From Parapedobacter indicus (GTDB lineage Bacteria > Bacteroidota > Bacteroidia > Sphingobacteriales > Sphingobacteriaceae), in the NCBI RefSeq assembly GCF_900113765.1, contig NZ_FOQO01000010.1, positions 124,001 through 188,000 of the forward strand: 64,000 bases of DNA, in the 5' to 3' direction. Numbering within the stretch: position 1 is the stretch's first letter; every line of letters starts with the position of its first letter. The notes under the pieces were generated by a model. That model was not told the DNA's origin. It saw nothing but the letters and a program-made list of their open reading frames with translations, and searched no databases. Below are positions 45,174 through 54,250 of the stretch, one piece after another. Both the position numbers and the translations under genes were made by a program.

Positions 45174-48100
45174 AGGGTGATAATTTTGGGAAGATAACAG
45201 GTAAACACGGCCCCCGAGTTGTTTTCGAGTTCAATGGTACCTTTCAGTTCGCGGGCCAGGTTTTTGACGAGGTTGATACCCTTCTTTGTTCTTCTGTCGT
45301 TGGCGGCCTCGGCTTCCTGGAATCCCTTTCCGTTGTCGCGATAGACGAATTTCAATCCGCCATTTTCTTCATGCAGTGAAATCCCGATTCGCTTGACTTT
45401 CTGCTGTCCGTCGAACGCGTGTTTGAAAGAGTTGGTAATCAATTCATTCAGGATGAGTCCGAGGTGTGTCAATTTGTTGATTGGAAAATAGATCGGTTCA
45501 ACGTTTACCTCGAGGTCGATAGACAGACCTGAAAAAACAATCAGGTCAGTTGCCAGATCGGTGATGAACCGGTCGGTACGTACACTGTTCCTGGCATCTT
45601 TCTGGTTAAGGATATCATGGATTTTGGATACGGTAAACACCCGTGATTGGAGGATCCTCAGTTTATCCTGGATATCTGCATCTTCAATTTCAAAGCTCTG
45701 GATGTCAATCAGACTGGTAATCAGTTGGAGGTTATTCTTTACGCGATGGTTTAGCTCCTGCATCAGGAAGGTAATGTTTTCCTTTTGCTGTTGGGTGGTT
45801 TCGAGTGAGTCATTGAGTGCCGTGTTGGCTTGCCGAAGTTCTTCGGTACGTGCGCTGACCATAGCAGACAGCTTCAGGTTCATTTTTTTCTGTTGATAGT
45901 TCTTATACGCGAAGGTACTGGTAACTATCAATACCAGTAGGGCACCCGCCGTTACCCGAAACCAAATAGACGCATACCACGGCGACTGGATGATGACCGT
46001 CATCGTATCGGTATCGCCCCACAAGAGCTCATTGTTACTTCCCTTCACCCGGAAGGTGTAGGTGCCCGGATCCAGGTTGGTGTAGGTGGTCGACCTGTCC
46101 AGAGTGATCGGTCGCCAGGTTTTATCGAATCCCTCAAGGATGAACTGGTACCGGTTTTTCGTTGCCCAAAGGTAATTGAGACTGGCAAAATCAAACGTAA
46201 TGACGTTCTGGTTATGAGAGAATACCAACGTATCTGTGTAGGGGATGTTCTCTGGAATGGGCATGCCGAACAATTGGACGTTCTCGATCAGTGTTTTCCC
46301 TACTTTTCGATTTACATAGACGCTGTCTGGATGAAAAACGTTGAAACCGTTCATCCCTCCAAAATAAAGATAGCCCAGCGCGTCCCTATAACCGGCTTTT
46401 CCATTGAACTCGTTATTCTGCAGCCCATCATCCTCGGTATAATTTTTGAAGGTCTGATGGAGGCGGTCTAATACCGAGAGACCGTAGTTCGTAGACACCC
46501 ATATATTGCCCTTTGCATCGGATTCCACGCTGTAGATAAAGTCGTTGGGTAATCCAGCTTGTTGCATATACGTGGTGATGCGTCCGGTTTGGGTATCAAT
46601 GCGGTTCAGTCCCTTGGCGGTGCCTACCCAGATGTTGTGCGCTGGATCTTCGGTAATCGCAAACACCCGTTCGTTCGATAATGAGTCGTAGGAAACAGAC
46701 TGATTGCCCCTTATCTGATATAATCCTTCATCGCTCCCAATCCAAATCGCCCCCGAAGCATCGATGAAACTGGTGCGCGACCGGACCAATTGCTGACCAT
46801 GAATCGGACGGGGGGTAACTCCGAAATTGTGTACATTGAGTGCATAAATGCCGCTTGACCAGGTGTGTACCCAAACCGTATCGGGGGAAATGGGGGTTAT
46901 TTCTATGACATCTTTATCGGCAAATGGTAGTGGAATCGGATCGAAACGATCTTCCTGCCGATTATATTTCAGGAGGCCCTGCCCGAATCCGCCCGCCCAG
47001 ATGGTGTGATGTACATCTTTAGCCAGTGCATATTCGAGAAGGTCGGTCCGGTACAGCTTATACCGGTCGGTCCGTAGGTTATGTTTGACAAACCCGAGGT
47101 CTGTGGCCATCCATAGGTCGTCTCCGTCCCGTAGGAAATGAAAAATGCTGATAAAGTCTTTTTTCGGTGCGTTGTTGACGGTGATGCGGGAGGGCGTAAA
47201 CTTACGTTGATGGGGGTGGTAGTAAAAGACTCCCCGTCCAGCGGTGCCCATCCACACCCCACCCAGTCCATCTTTCCTTACATGTAAGATGCTTGCCTGC
47301 AGTTCTTTTTCCGCATCATCCAGAAAAACTACCTGCTGCCAATCCCCGTTGTTCCGGATGAAGTAGGCTTCGTTGAACCCGCCGGCCAGTACCGTATGGT
47401 CATCCCATTGATGCAGGCTTTTTACCGTCGTATTTCCGATTTTCCGAAGTGTACCGCCGTTTTCATGGTATTCATATAGTCCATCTTCTGTACCGATCCA
47501 TAGTTCATCGGGAGACCGTTGAAAAAAGGTGTTTACCGCCGTGTTTGTTAGCGGCGCCAATGCCGATACGGGTTGTATGGACCGGTTGGCAGCATCCAAG
47601 GAATACACGCCGCTTGCATTGGTTCCGATAAGGAATTTTCCTTCAGGTAATTCGATGATAGATGTGACGTAGTCATTATCAGTAACTTCAGGAATAGGCA
47701 GTATGTCGAACGTCAGTTTACTTCGGTCGATCAGTACGCAGTTGCCGATGGTTCCTGCGATCAATAAGCCTTCCGAAGCCGGATACAGTATATAACCGAA
47801 CTTGACAAATGGATGGCGGTCGGTATCAAGTTGCAGCTGGAAATCAATGAACCGATCTTCCGCCATAAGGTACGCACATATCGAGCGTGTATTGGTGGCC
47901 AGCCACAGGGTATCGTTTGCGTAGTACATAGATCGGATGTGGTCATCGGGCAGGCCGCCGTCCTCATTGCTGGCCTTGTATACGTTCATTTGATATCCGT
48001 TGAAACGATTTAGGCCATTTTCGGTTCCCACCCAGAGGTAACCATTGTCATCAAAGTCCATGGCCAGCGCACCGAGCTGCGACAGGCCCACTTCCTGCGC

Positions 48101-48217
48101 GATGTGGACAACCGATAGGGAATCCGGGGCATTTTGCCTGATCACGGCCACTGCTGCCTGCATGCATACAACAATCAACCCAAACGATAGAAAAAAGCTG
48201 ATATAAAATAGGCGCAT
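45170..48217 (-). CDS. Sensor histidine kinase with two-component propeller, Y_Y_Y and HisKA_2 domains
   Basis: 1015 residues. After a signal peptide come about 14 Reg_prop blades of the type LWVGTENGLNRF and IWVSTNYGLSVLDR, a Y_Y_Y domain (YTNLDPGTYTFRVKGSNN), one TM helix near 745-763, a coiled coil, a HisKA_2 domain with H824 in NHRVKNNLQL and an HATPase (NELITNSFKHAF, DNGKGF). The periplasmic half resembles hybrid systems that sense oligosaccharides, but here the receiver and HTH are a separate protein and the dimerisation domain is HisKA_2. An inverted-repeat operator and -7 box precede the gene. Confidence 0.92.
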   Translation of the reverse strand: MRLFYISFFLSFGLIVVCMQAAVAVIRQNAPDSLSVVHIAQEVGLSQLGALAMDFDDNGYLWVGTENGLNRFNGYQMNVYKASNEDGGLPDDHIRSMYYANDTLWLATNTRSICAYLMAEDRFIDFQLQLDTDRHPFVKFGYILYPASEGLLIAGTIGNCVLIDRSKLTFDILPIPEVTDNDYVTSIIELPEGKFLIGTNASGVYSLDAANRSIQPVSALAPLTNTAVNTFFQRSPDELWIGTEDGLYEYHENGGTLRKIGNTTVKSLHQWDDHTVLAGGFNEAYFIRNNGDWQQVVFLDDAEKELQASILHVRKDGLGGVWMGTAGRGVFYYHPHQRKFTPSRITVNNAPKKDFISIFHFLRDGDDLWMATDLGFVKHNLRTDRYKLYRTDLLEYALAKDVHHTIWAGGFGQGLLKYNRQEDRFDPIPLPFADKDVIEITPISPDTVWVHTWSSGIYALNVHNFGVTPRPIHGQQLVRSRTSFIDASGAIWIGSDEGLYQIRGNQSVSYDSLSNERVFAITEDPAHNIWVGTAKGLNRIDTQTGRITTYMQQAGLPNDFIYSVESDAKGNIWVSTNYGLSVLDRLHQTFKNYTEDDGLQNNEFNGKAGYRDALGYLYFGGMNGFNVFHPDSVYVNRKVGKTLIENVQLFGMPIPENIPYTDTLVFSHNQNVITFDFASLNYLWATKNRYQFILEGFDKTWRPITLDRSTTYTNLDPGTYTFRVKGSNNELLWGDTDTMTVIIQSPWYASIWFRVTAGALLVLIVTSTFAYKNYQQKKMNLKLSAMVSARTEELRQANTALNDSLETTQQQKENITFLMQELNHRVKNNLQLITSLIDIQSFEIEDADIQDKLRILQSRVFTVSKIHDILNQKDARNSVRTDRFITDLATDLIVFSGLSIDLEVNVEPIYFPINKLTHLGLILNELITNSFKHAFDGQQKVKRIGISLHEENGGLKFVYRDNGKGFQEAEAANDRRTKKGINLVKNLARELKGTIELENNSGAVFTCYLPKIITL

Positions 48218-48249
48218 TAAACGATGGATGACATATGGTTCATGATAGG

Positions 48250-48299
48250 CAAAGATATTAAACTGAATTTTCCGGGTAAATACCCGGTGTAGGGTATTT
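48250..48299 (-). promoter_or_regulatory. Operator-promoter of the propeller kinase gene (regulon site A)
   Basis: Inverted repeat at 48278-48299, read on the minus strand as AAATACCC, six bases, GGGTATTT; then 20 bp; then TATCTTTG (48257-48250), 32 bp before the ATG. No TTG lies at the -33 position, so activator dependence is likely. Same layout as five other sites nearby. Confidence 0.65.
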
Positions 48300-48307
48300 A
48301 ATTCAAC

Positions 48308-48967
48308 TTAAATAATGCCGTGTTCTTTGGCGAAGTGATACAGCGACATGTTGCTGGAAGTACTGCCGTTGAGATCGAGTTTTTTGAGAATGTTACGGCG
48401 GTGTGTCTGTACGGTAAATGCGGAAAGATAGAGGCGTTCCCCGATTTCTTTGGCGCTGAGGTTTTGGCAGATCAACCGGATGATTTCCAATTCGCGGGAA
48501 GTCAGCTTAAACTTCCGGACAAATGTATCGTTTTCGTTGAAATGTGCAAGGAGCTGGGCTGGATTTCCCAATGTGGAAGTGGCGGGGAAGAAGCGCTCTC
48601 CGGCGATCACTTTCCGGATAATCGCAGCGATATCTTGCAGGTCGTTGGTTTTGATCACATAAGCCATCGCTCCACGCTCGCGACAAAGGTCAATAAGCGT
48701 CGGCGAATGGTAGCTGCTAATCACGATGACCTTCGGACGTGCCGACCGCTGTTGGAGTGCTTCCAGTACGGCCAGTCCGTCCATGTCGGGAATATTCAGA
48801 TCAAGTAGCAAGATGTCGGCATGTGGCAATTCAAAAGATTCCACCAGTGTGCGGCCGTTATCAAACGTGCCTATCACCATAAATTCCCCGGCTTCGGCGA
48901 GCATTTCCTTTAATCCCTGAATAATCAGTGGGTGATCATCGGCGATTAGGACTGTTTGGTTTTGCAT
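48308..48967 (-). CDS. NarL/LuxR-type response regulator
   Basis: 219 residues. Receiver with IADDHPLIIQGLKEML, phospho-acceptor D56 (LLLDLNIPDMDG), and a GerE HTH (LTSRELEIIRLICQNLSAKEIGERLYLSAFTVQTHRRNI). Closely resembles the regulator at 53458, including the THRRNI..KLD segment of the recognition helix. It lies between two kinase genes and divergently from the TPR kinase at 49136, its probable partner. A TAATTTTG box at 49029-49036 on the minus strand may be its promoter; no copy of the shared operator lies at the matching position. Confidence 0.92.
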   Translation of the reverse strand: MQNQTVLIADDHPLIIQGLKEMLAEAGEFMVIGTFDNGRTLVESFELPHADILLLDLNIPDMDGLAVLEALQQRSARPKVIVISSYHSPTLIDLCRERGAMAYVIKTNDLQDIAAIIRKVIAGERFFPATSTLGNPAQLLAHFNENDTFVRKFKLTSRELEIIRLICQNLSAKEIGERLYLSAFTVQTHRRNILKKLDLNGSTSSNMSLYHFAKEHGII

Positions 48968-49079
48968 GTAATCGGTGTTTCTGGTAGTTAGCTCTGAATT
49001 GCAATGATACTTATTTAGCGGGATAATGCAAAATTAATCGAAAAAGTGGGCAATCAGCACGTTCAATCGAGCCTTTGAA

Positions 49080-49129
49080 AATTACCCACTGTTAAGTATA
49101 GGAACCCCGGGATTGACGTTGTATTTTTG
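49080..49129 (+). promoter_or_regulatory. Operator-promoter of the TPR/HisKA_3 kinase gene (regulon site E)
   Basis: Imperfect inverted repeat at 49080-49101 (AATTACCC, six bases, AAGTATAG), then exactly 20 bp, then TATTTTTG (49122-49129), 6 bp before ATG 49136. The weakest right half of the set, but spacing and box are exact. Confidence 0.55.
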
Positions 49130-49135
49130 AGGCTG

Positions 49136-50689
49136 ATGACTGTCCGATTGAATATTGTCCTGATATGTCTTTCTTTTCTCGGAGGGCGGTTTTTGGTTGC
49201 ACAAGAACAACCTGCCGCCATGGAGATGCATCAAATCGGACAGGTATATTTGAAAGCAGGGCATCCAAAAGAAGCGATTCAGTATTTCAGAAAAAGCTCG
49301 GGAAAGGCGGAGCAACCTGCCGATGCCAAGCTGATCGCGATGAATGAGCTGTATATTGCGGTCGCTACGGGTCAGACAAGGCCGACAAATACACAGCTCG
49401 ACAGCTGTTTTAAAGCGGTTCTTGAGCGGTTTCAGCACACGAAGGATTCCCGAGGTGAATACCTTGCCCTTCACGAGTATGGCTTGGCATTGGAACGCCA
49501 ACATCGTTATGACGAAGCTGTACAGGCGCTGAATAGCGCGTTACAGGGCCGTGAAAAATTGGCGTTGGAGCAGGAGACCGCACAATCCTTGACAGCGCTT
49601 GCTCGGATCCATCACGAACAGGGCGATGACCGTGAAGCTGTACCGTATTTACATCGTGCCGAGCAATTGGTCAATGTTAAAAAATATCCGGAGACCTTGA
49701 TGGATATATACCGCCTGCTGCATCGGATATACCTTACCGCCGACAATGAGGAACTTGCTGCGCCATATCGGCGTAAATTACTGGGGCTCGAACGTCAAAG
49801 GGATGAAACCATTGCGGCGCAACAGGCGTTCAAGACCGGCCAGCGGGAGGAAGCTGAACGACTGGATTTGCTGCATGCACTCGATCGGGCCGAGCAGGCA
49901 ATGCAATTTAACCGGCGTATTTTCCTGGCGATCGTTGGAATGTTGCTATTATTGGTTATCGTCGGCATAATGATTCTGCATAGGCGGCAGCGGGAGAAAC
50001 TCCATCGTGCTCAGCTCAATCAACTCCAGCAGGAGCAGGCGCTTAAAACTGCCGCCGCAATCATGGACATGCGTGAACAAGAACGAGCCGCCATCGCCTC
50101 GCATCTGCACGACGAAGTAGGTGCGCTGATTGCGGTTGCCAAGTTGAATCTTCGTAAGGTAGCAAATGACCATGCGCTGCTTGAGGGAAAAACTCGTCTG
50201 GTATCAGCACAACGGCTATTAGATGATATTGGTACTACCGTAAGGCATGTAAGCCATGGCTTGATGCCACCGTTGCTGGAAAAAGTAGGGTTAAAGGCGG
50301 CTGTTACAGAATTTGTTGAGGAGATCATGGCTACGGAGGCAGTGTCGGTATCCATCCTTATCGTTGGGTTGGATGACACGTCTGCTTGGAAGAAATCCGA
50401 CCAGATCACGCTCTATCGGATGGTTCAGGAGCTGATCGCCAACGCCCTCAAACATGCCCATGCATCGAAAATCGATGTGCAGTTGGTTGAGCTGGAAAAC
50501 GAAGTAACGTTGATGGTGGAAGACGATGGCCGCGGAATGGAGTCACCCAACGCGCACAACAAAGGTATGGGGCTGGCATTAATTCGCAAGCAGGTGGAAC
50601 ATTACGGTGGTCAATTGGAGATCAGCGGCCGCCACCCTCGGGGCACGGCAGTCGTGGTTGTCCTTCCGTTGCCGACTGTTTCCTGCTAA
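49136..50689 (+). CDS. Sensor histidine kinase with TPR sensor and HisKA_3 domain
   Basis: 517 residues. Signal peptide ending FLVAQ, TPR-like helices from about 28 to 240, TM helix near 263-281 (IFLAIVGMLLLLVIVGIMIL), coiled coil, HisKA_3 domain with H325 in ASHLHDEVGA and an HATPase (QELIANALKHAHA, EDDGRGM, GMGLALI). This type pairs with NarL-like regulators, and one is encoded divergently at 48308. A TTG at 49127 is in frame but lies in the -7 box, so ATG 49136 is used. Converges with the PPC protein gene. Confidence 0.9.
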   Translation: MTVRLNIVLICLSFLGGRFLVAQEQPAAMEMHQIGQVYLKAGHPKEAIQYFRKSSGKAEQPADAKLIAMNELYIAVATGQTRPTNTQLDSCFKAVLERFQHTKDSRGEYLALHEYGLALERQHRYDEAVQALNSALQGREKLALEQETAQSLTALARIHHEQGDDREAVPYLHRAEQLVNVKKYPETLMDIYRLLHRIYLTADNEELAAPYRRKLLGLERQRDETIAAQQAFKTGQREEAERLDLLHALDRAEQAMQFNRRIFLAIVGMLLLLVIVGIMILHRRQREKLHRAQLNQLQQEQALKTAAAIMDMREQERAAIASHLHDEVGALIAVAKLNLRKVANDHALLEGKTRLVSAQRLLDDIGTTVRHVSHGLMPPLLEKVGLKAAVTEFVEEIMATEAVSVSILIVGLDDTSAWKKSDQITLYRMVQELIANALKHAHASKIDVQLVELENEVTLMVEDDGRGMESPNAHNKGMGLALIRKQVEHYGGQLEISGRHPRGTAVVVVLPLPTVSC

Positions 50690-50722
50690 TTTTCATTGCT
50701 GCGTAACCTCGCAGTTCTGCTG

Positions 50723-51397
50723 TCAATTGGTGATGAGGATAAAATCACTGTAGCTGCTTCCCCAGTTTTTGACGACAATCTTGTAGTCGGCCTTGTTCGA
50801 TGGCGTAAATTGGACCTCGCAGGCATCGGTATGGCTGTCGTCCTGTGCGATTATGTTATTGTGCTTGTCGAACACAAACAAGTCCAGGTCGTTGTCGCCA
50901 TCGCCGATTACCGATACGATTGCCTTTTCACTGCCTTTAAACGACCAAGTGGTTGCAAACGAACTGCCCCCTTTCACCTGTGCGGCCATGGTTTTTGGCC
51001 CTTCTGTGCGGCCGCGGGACCGTAGGCCTAACTCCCAATCGACTTGGTCGGCCAGAGTGAGCGCTGCTGTATTGTTTTGAGACAACCGGCGTCCCCATGC
51101 CAACAGGGTATCGGCATTGAGCATAAAAGGATGTTGCCGTAGTCGTGCGGATGTATCGGACAGCGAAATCTCAATCTGGTTGTTCGGGATGACTTCGACG
51201 GGCTGCTTTGCAAGCAGCCGTGCCGCCTGTATAAAGCTGAGGCCGTCCTGATGGGTATGGCCGTATCTCGTTAAGTATGCCATGGTCTTCAACGTCTGTA
51301 TTTCAGGTGGTACTTTTGCTGTAGCGGCACGTTTTTGAGCAATTCCCAATGGAACAGTTGCAAACCATAACAAGATTATAAGCGAAAAAAATTTCAT
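50723..51397 (-). CDS. Exported protein with PPC-type beta domain
   Basis: 224 residues from ATG 51397; an in-frame ATG at 51418 lies inside the promoter box and gives no signal peptide. The signal peptide ends at PLGIAQ. A helical N-terminal part is followed by a beta-sandwich resembling bacterial pre-peptidase C-terminal (PPC) domains: SVIGDGDNDLDLFVFDKHNN, then DDSHTDACEVQFTP and YKIVVKNWG. Function unknown. It lies between two kinases and is preceded by the shared operator, so it is a candidate target or sensory partner of these systems. Confidence 0.75.
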   Translation of the reverse strand: MKFFSLIILLWFATVPLGIAQKRAATAKVPPEIQTLKTMAYLTRYGHTHQDGLSFIQAARLLAKQPVEVIPNNQIEISLSDTSARLRQHPFMLNADTLLAWGRRLSQNNTAALTLADQVDWELGLRSRGRTEGPKTMAAQVKGGSSFATTWSFKGSEKAIVSVIGDGDNDLDLFVFDKHNNIIAQDDSHTDACEVQFTPSNKADYKIVVKNWGSSYSDFILITN

Positions 51398-51415
51398 GGT
51401 TAACCCTAATGGATC

Positions 51416-51465
51416 CAAAAATACAAACTTAAACCATTGCTCAAAATACCTTGTAGTGGGTATTT
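51416..51465 (-). promoter_or_regulatory. Operator-promoter of the PPC protein gene (regulon site B)
   Basis: Inverted repeat at 51444-51465, on the minus strand AAATACCC, six bases, AGGTATTT; 20 bp; TATTTTTG (51423-51416), 18 bp before ATG 51397. A TTTG overlapping the proximal edge of the repeat is 18 bp from the box, so a -33 element is also present. Confidence 0.65.
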
Positions 51466-51478
51466 CGCGTTTCTACAA

Positions 51479-51528
51479 AATTACCTGACGTTCGGTATTT
51501 ATTCTGACAGATAGCAATCGTAATTTTG
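51479..51528 (+). promoter_or_regulatory. Operator-promoter of the 7TM kinase-regulator operon (regulon site F)
   Basis: Inverted repeat at 51479-51500 (AATTACCT, six bases, CGGTATTT), exactly 20 bp, then TAATTTTG (51521-51528), 35 bp before the ATG. Only 13 bp separate it from site B, which faces the other way, giving a divergent back-to-back control region. Confidence 0.65.
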
Positions 51529-51563
51529 GTTTTCCGAAGTTGTATATGTTATTTTAGCTGCTG

Positions 51564-53480
51564 ATGCGCAAAAGTATATATTATGGTTTGCTATTGTTGA
51601 TGGGGTGTAGCTGTGTGGTGTTTGGAGTCCGTGCCGACGAAATTAAACCGGTATTGATTGATTCGGCGGCAACCTACAGCCTTAACGGGTATGTAGCGTA
51701 TTACGAAGACAGCACGCTGAACGCTACACCGGAAGGCGTACTTGCACTTAAAAATACGGGGCGGTTTACCAATATCAACGGCGATGAATACATCAGCTTC
51801 GGCTATACCGATTCGTACTATTGGTTGGTTATCGAATTAAAAAATACACTTACCGATTATGTGAATTTATTTCTGTCGGTTCCGAGTCCGAGTATCAATA
51901 TATTGGAATTATACCAATACCGGGCGGAAGACAGTACAATCACGCTGGTAAGCAGAACCGGCGATCGATTGCCATTCGCTCAACGTCCATGGCCGGTATG
52001 GGAGTTTCTTTTCCCCATCCGATTAGGCGGACTGGAAACCTCAACGCTGTTATTCAAGGTGGATAAGCGCGGTCAAAATTTTCTAATTAAAACCAAATTG
52101 GGTAAACGGGCACCTATTCTACAGGAAAATATCCCTATTTATGCAGCGTTTGGATTTTACGCGGGGATATTCGTATTTGCATTGCTCTTCAATATCCTCA
52201 TGTACCTGTCTGTGGGGGATCGAATCCATCTATACTATTCACTGTATATTTTTTGTTCGGTTATCCTTGTGCTCGATGAAGTGGGATTAACGAAGGAATG
52301 GTTATTTCCTGACCTCGGCCGATTTCACGATTATACGAAGGCAACAAGCGGTATATTGAGCTGTGCCTTACTGATTCAGGTGATGCAGTTGTTTACCAAC
52401 CAGACCGCAGCAAACAGCAAACTTTATTACTTTACTAATTACTATAAATACGTGCTCTGGGTACTGGGAATGATGCCTTTTTTCGCACTGCTTTTTCCCA
52501 TAGATATCCGGGTAGAAAAAGCAATTTTCTTTTCGGCCAATATACAGGGCATCCTTTCGATGTTGATGATCCTGGTTTGTGTTATCGAGCGCATAAAGGG
52601 AGGCTTTATACTCGGCTATTATTATTTGCTGGCGGTATTACCACTGATCGTGGGTGGTATTAATTACGTTTTGCAGGTAATGGGTGTGGTGGGAGCACAA
52701 CTGTTCAAACCCAATGGCGTGATCGTCGGGTTTGCTACTGAAGTGGTAATCCTCTCGTTTGCTTTTACCCAGCGGTATAACTTCTTGAAGCGCGAGAAAG
52801 CACTGTTAAAAAAGGAGAACGACCGTATCAAGCTGCAGGCTGTCCGGCAGGTCTTTCAGGCGCAGGAAGATGAGCGTGACCGGTTGGCCAAAGACCTCCA
52901 TGATGACTTAGGCGGTACGCTTTCGGTCATCCGTTTAAAGGCGACTGACTTCCAAAAGAAGTTGGACCTTCTCCGCCCTGAGGAACGTACCGTTTACAGC
53001 GAAACCATACAGCTTATCAGCCGGGCATGCGACGATCTACGCGAGATATCACACAGCCTCAAACCCAAGTTTTTTATGGAGAATGGGCTTATTGGCACCA
53101 TACAAGAACGACTTTCCATCCTTAACCGGGTAAGTGCGGTCAGCTTTGAATTTGTGTATCAATATACACAGCGTCGGGATTCCGAAATGGAGTTGTCCAT
53201 TTATCGTATCGTCAACGAGCTTATCAATAACGTGGTGAAGCATTCTTGTGCAACGCAGGCAACCGTACAGTTGGTCGAGACGGTTCAGGAGCTTGTTGTT
53301 ACGGTAGAGGACAACGGCATCGGATTTGATGGATATGAAACTTTTAAGGGCATCGGGCTCAAGAATGTATACTCACGTATTCAGTATCTAGGAGGACGCT
53401 ATGCCATTGATACCAATCAAAATGGAACCACCATTACGATCGAAATACCCCTGCAAAATGACAGAAACCAGGCCAATTGA
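51564..53480 (+). CDS. 7TMR-DISM sensor histidine kinase (HisKA_3)
   Basis: 638 residues. Signal peptide, an extracytoplasmic 7TMR-DISMED2-type beta domain (about 40-180; YTDSYYWLVIELKN), seven transmembrane helices from about 190 to 410, coiled coil, HisKA_3 domain with H446 in AKDLHDDLGG and an HATPase (NELINNVVKHS, EDNGIGFDG, GIGLKNVYSRI). DISM modules are proposed to bind carbohydrates or other small ligands. Overlaps the following regulator gene by 23 bp, so the pair forms a cognate two-component system. Confidence 0.93.
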   Translation: MRKSIYYGLLLLMGCSCVVFGVRADEIKPVLIDSAATYSLNGYVAYYEDSTLNATPEGVLALKNTGRFTNINGDEYISFGYTDSYYWLVIELKNTLTDYVNLFLSVPSPSINILELYQYRAEDSTITLVSRTGDRLPFAQRPWPVWEFLFPIRLGGLETSTLLFKVDKRGQNFLIKTKLGKRAPILQENIPIYAAFGFYAGIFVFALLFNILMYLSVGDRIHLYYSLYIFCSVILVLDEVGLTKEWLFPDLGRFHDYTKATSGILSCALLIQVMQLFTNQTAANSKLYYFTNYYKYVLWVLGMMPFFALLFPIDIRVEKAIFFSANIQGILSMLMILVCVIERIKGGFILGYYYLLAVLPLIVGGINYVLQVMGVVGAQLFKPNGVIVGFATEVVILSFAFTQRYNFLKREKALLKKENDRIKLQAVRQVFQAQEDERDRLAKDLHDDLGGTLSVIRLKATDFQKKLDLLRPEERTVYSETIQLISRACDDLREISHSLKPKFFMENGLIGTIQERLSILNRVSAVSFEFVYQYTQRRDSEMELSIYRIVNELINNVVKHSCATQATVQLVETVQELVVTVEDNGIGFDGYETFKGIGLKNVYSRIQYLGGRYAIDTNQNGTTITIEIPLQNDRNQAN

Positions 53481-54117
53481 TTCCCCGAAAATAAACCTCC
53501 TGCTGGTAGATGATCATCAGCTTTTTATCGATGGATTGCGTTCCATTTTGGATAACCATCCAAGTTTTACGGTATGGCGTACGGCGCGGGACGGTCGTGA
53601 GGCACTTCAATTACTTCAGCATCATACGCCAGACGTGGTTATCATGGATCTAAACATGCCGAAGGTCGATGGACAGCAAGCGGCGGCCAAGGCACTATCC
53701 ATGTACCCCCAATTAAAAATCCTGGTGGTTTCGATGTACTACACGGCGTCGCTACAAGATACCTTGCAGGGGGTGGGTGTAGCGGGCTTTTTACCGAAAG
53801 ATTCGGACGCCACGGTTCTTATACAGGCTATTGAAGAAATCCATGGCGGTGGACGGTATTTTACAACCTATTTGGATCGTCCTTCTGCCGACGGAGAAAA
53901 CGATCAAAAAAGTGTACGGCAAAAGTACAACCTTACCAAGCGGGAAGTGGAAATCATCCGGCTGGTTAGGCAAAACAAAACAACCCAGGAAATAGCCGAT
54001 CAGCTCTTTGTTAGCCCGTTTACGATCGAAACACATCGAAGGAACATTTGTGTCAAGCTGGATATCAAAGGAAACAATGGTCTGTTTGTCTTTGCCCAGC
54101 AGCATGTGGAGATTTAA
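53458..54117 (+). CDS. NarL/LuxR-type response regulator of the 7TM kinase
   Basis: 219 residues from ATG 53458; an in-frame ATG at 53401 lies far inside the kinase gene. Receiver with LLVDDHQLFIDGLRSIL, phospho-acceptor D64 (VIMDLNMPKVDG), and GerE HTH (LTKREVEIIRLVRQNKTTQEIADQLFVSPFTIETHRRNI). Its HTH is very like that of the regulator at 48308. It is a strong candidate to bind the inverted repeats, since its own operon has one (site F) and another follows its stop codon (site C). Confidence 0.92.
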   Translation: MTETRPIDSPKINLLLVDDHQLFIDGLRSILDNHPSFTVWRTARDGREALQLLQHHTPDVVIMDLNMPKVDGQQAAAKALSMYPQLKILVVSMYYTASLQDTLQGVGVAGFLPKDSDATVLIQAIEEIHGGGRYFTTYLDRPSADGENDQKSVRQKYNLTKREVEIIRLVRQNKTTQEIADQLFVSPFTIETHRRNICVKLDIKGNNGLFVFAQQHVEI

Positions 54118-54133
54118 GGAGACACTGGTGGAA

Positions 54134-54183
54134 AAATACACCTAAATAGGTATTGTTCGGATGGTTGTTTTTTTCTTTTTTTG
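54134..54183 (+). promoter_or_regulatory. Operator-promoter of the HTH protein gene (regulon site C)
   Basis: Inverted repeat at 54134-54155 (AAATACAC, six bases, AGGTATTG), 20 bp, then TTTTTTTG (54176-54183), one mismatch from TAnnTTTG, within a T-rich tract. It begins 16 bp after the regulator stop, giving the HTH gene its own control. Confidence 0.5.
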
Positions 54184-54250
54184 TCTGGCGTAAAGCCGTA
54201 CAGTAACCGTCGGCACCTGTGACACTCAATATCAAAAGCACAACATCACC

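Noticed and set aside
48272..48287. CCGGGTA-AA-TACCCGG hairpin after the 48308 regulator as a possible terminator
   Set aside because: Loop of two bases and no T run on the minus strand; it overlaps regulon site A, whose matching spacing to a -7 box explains the sequence better.
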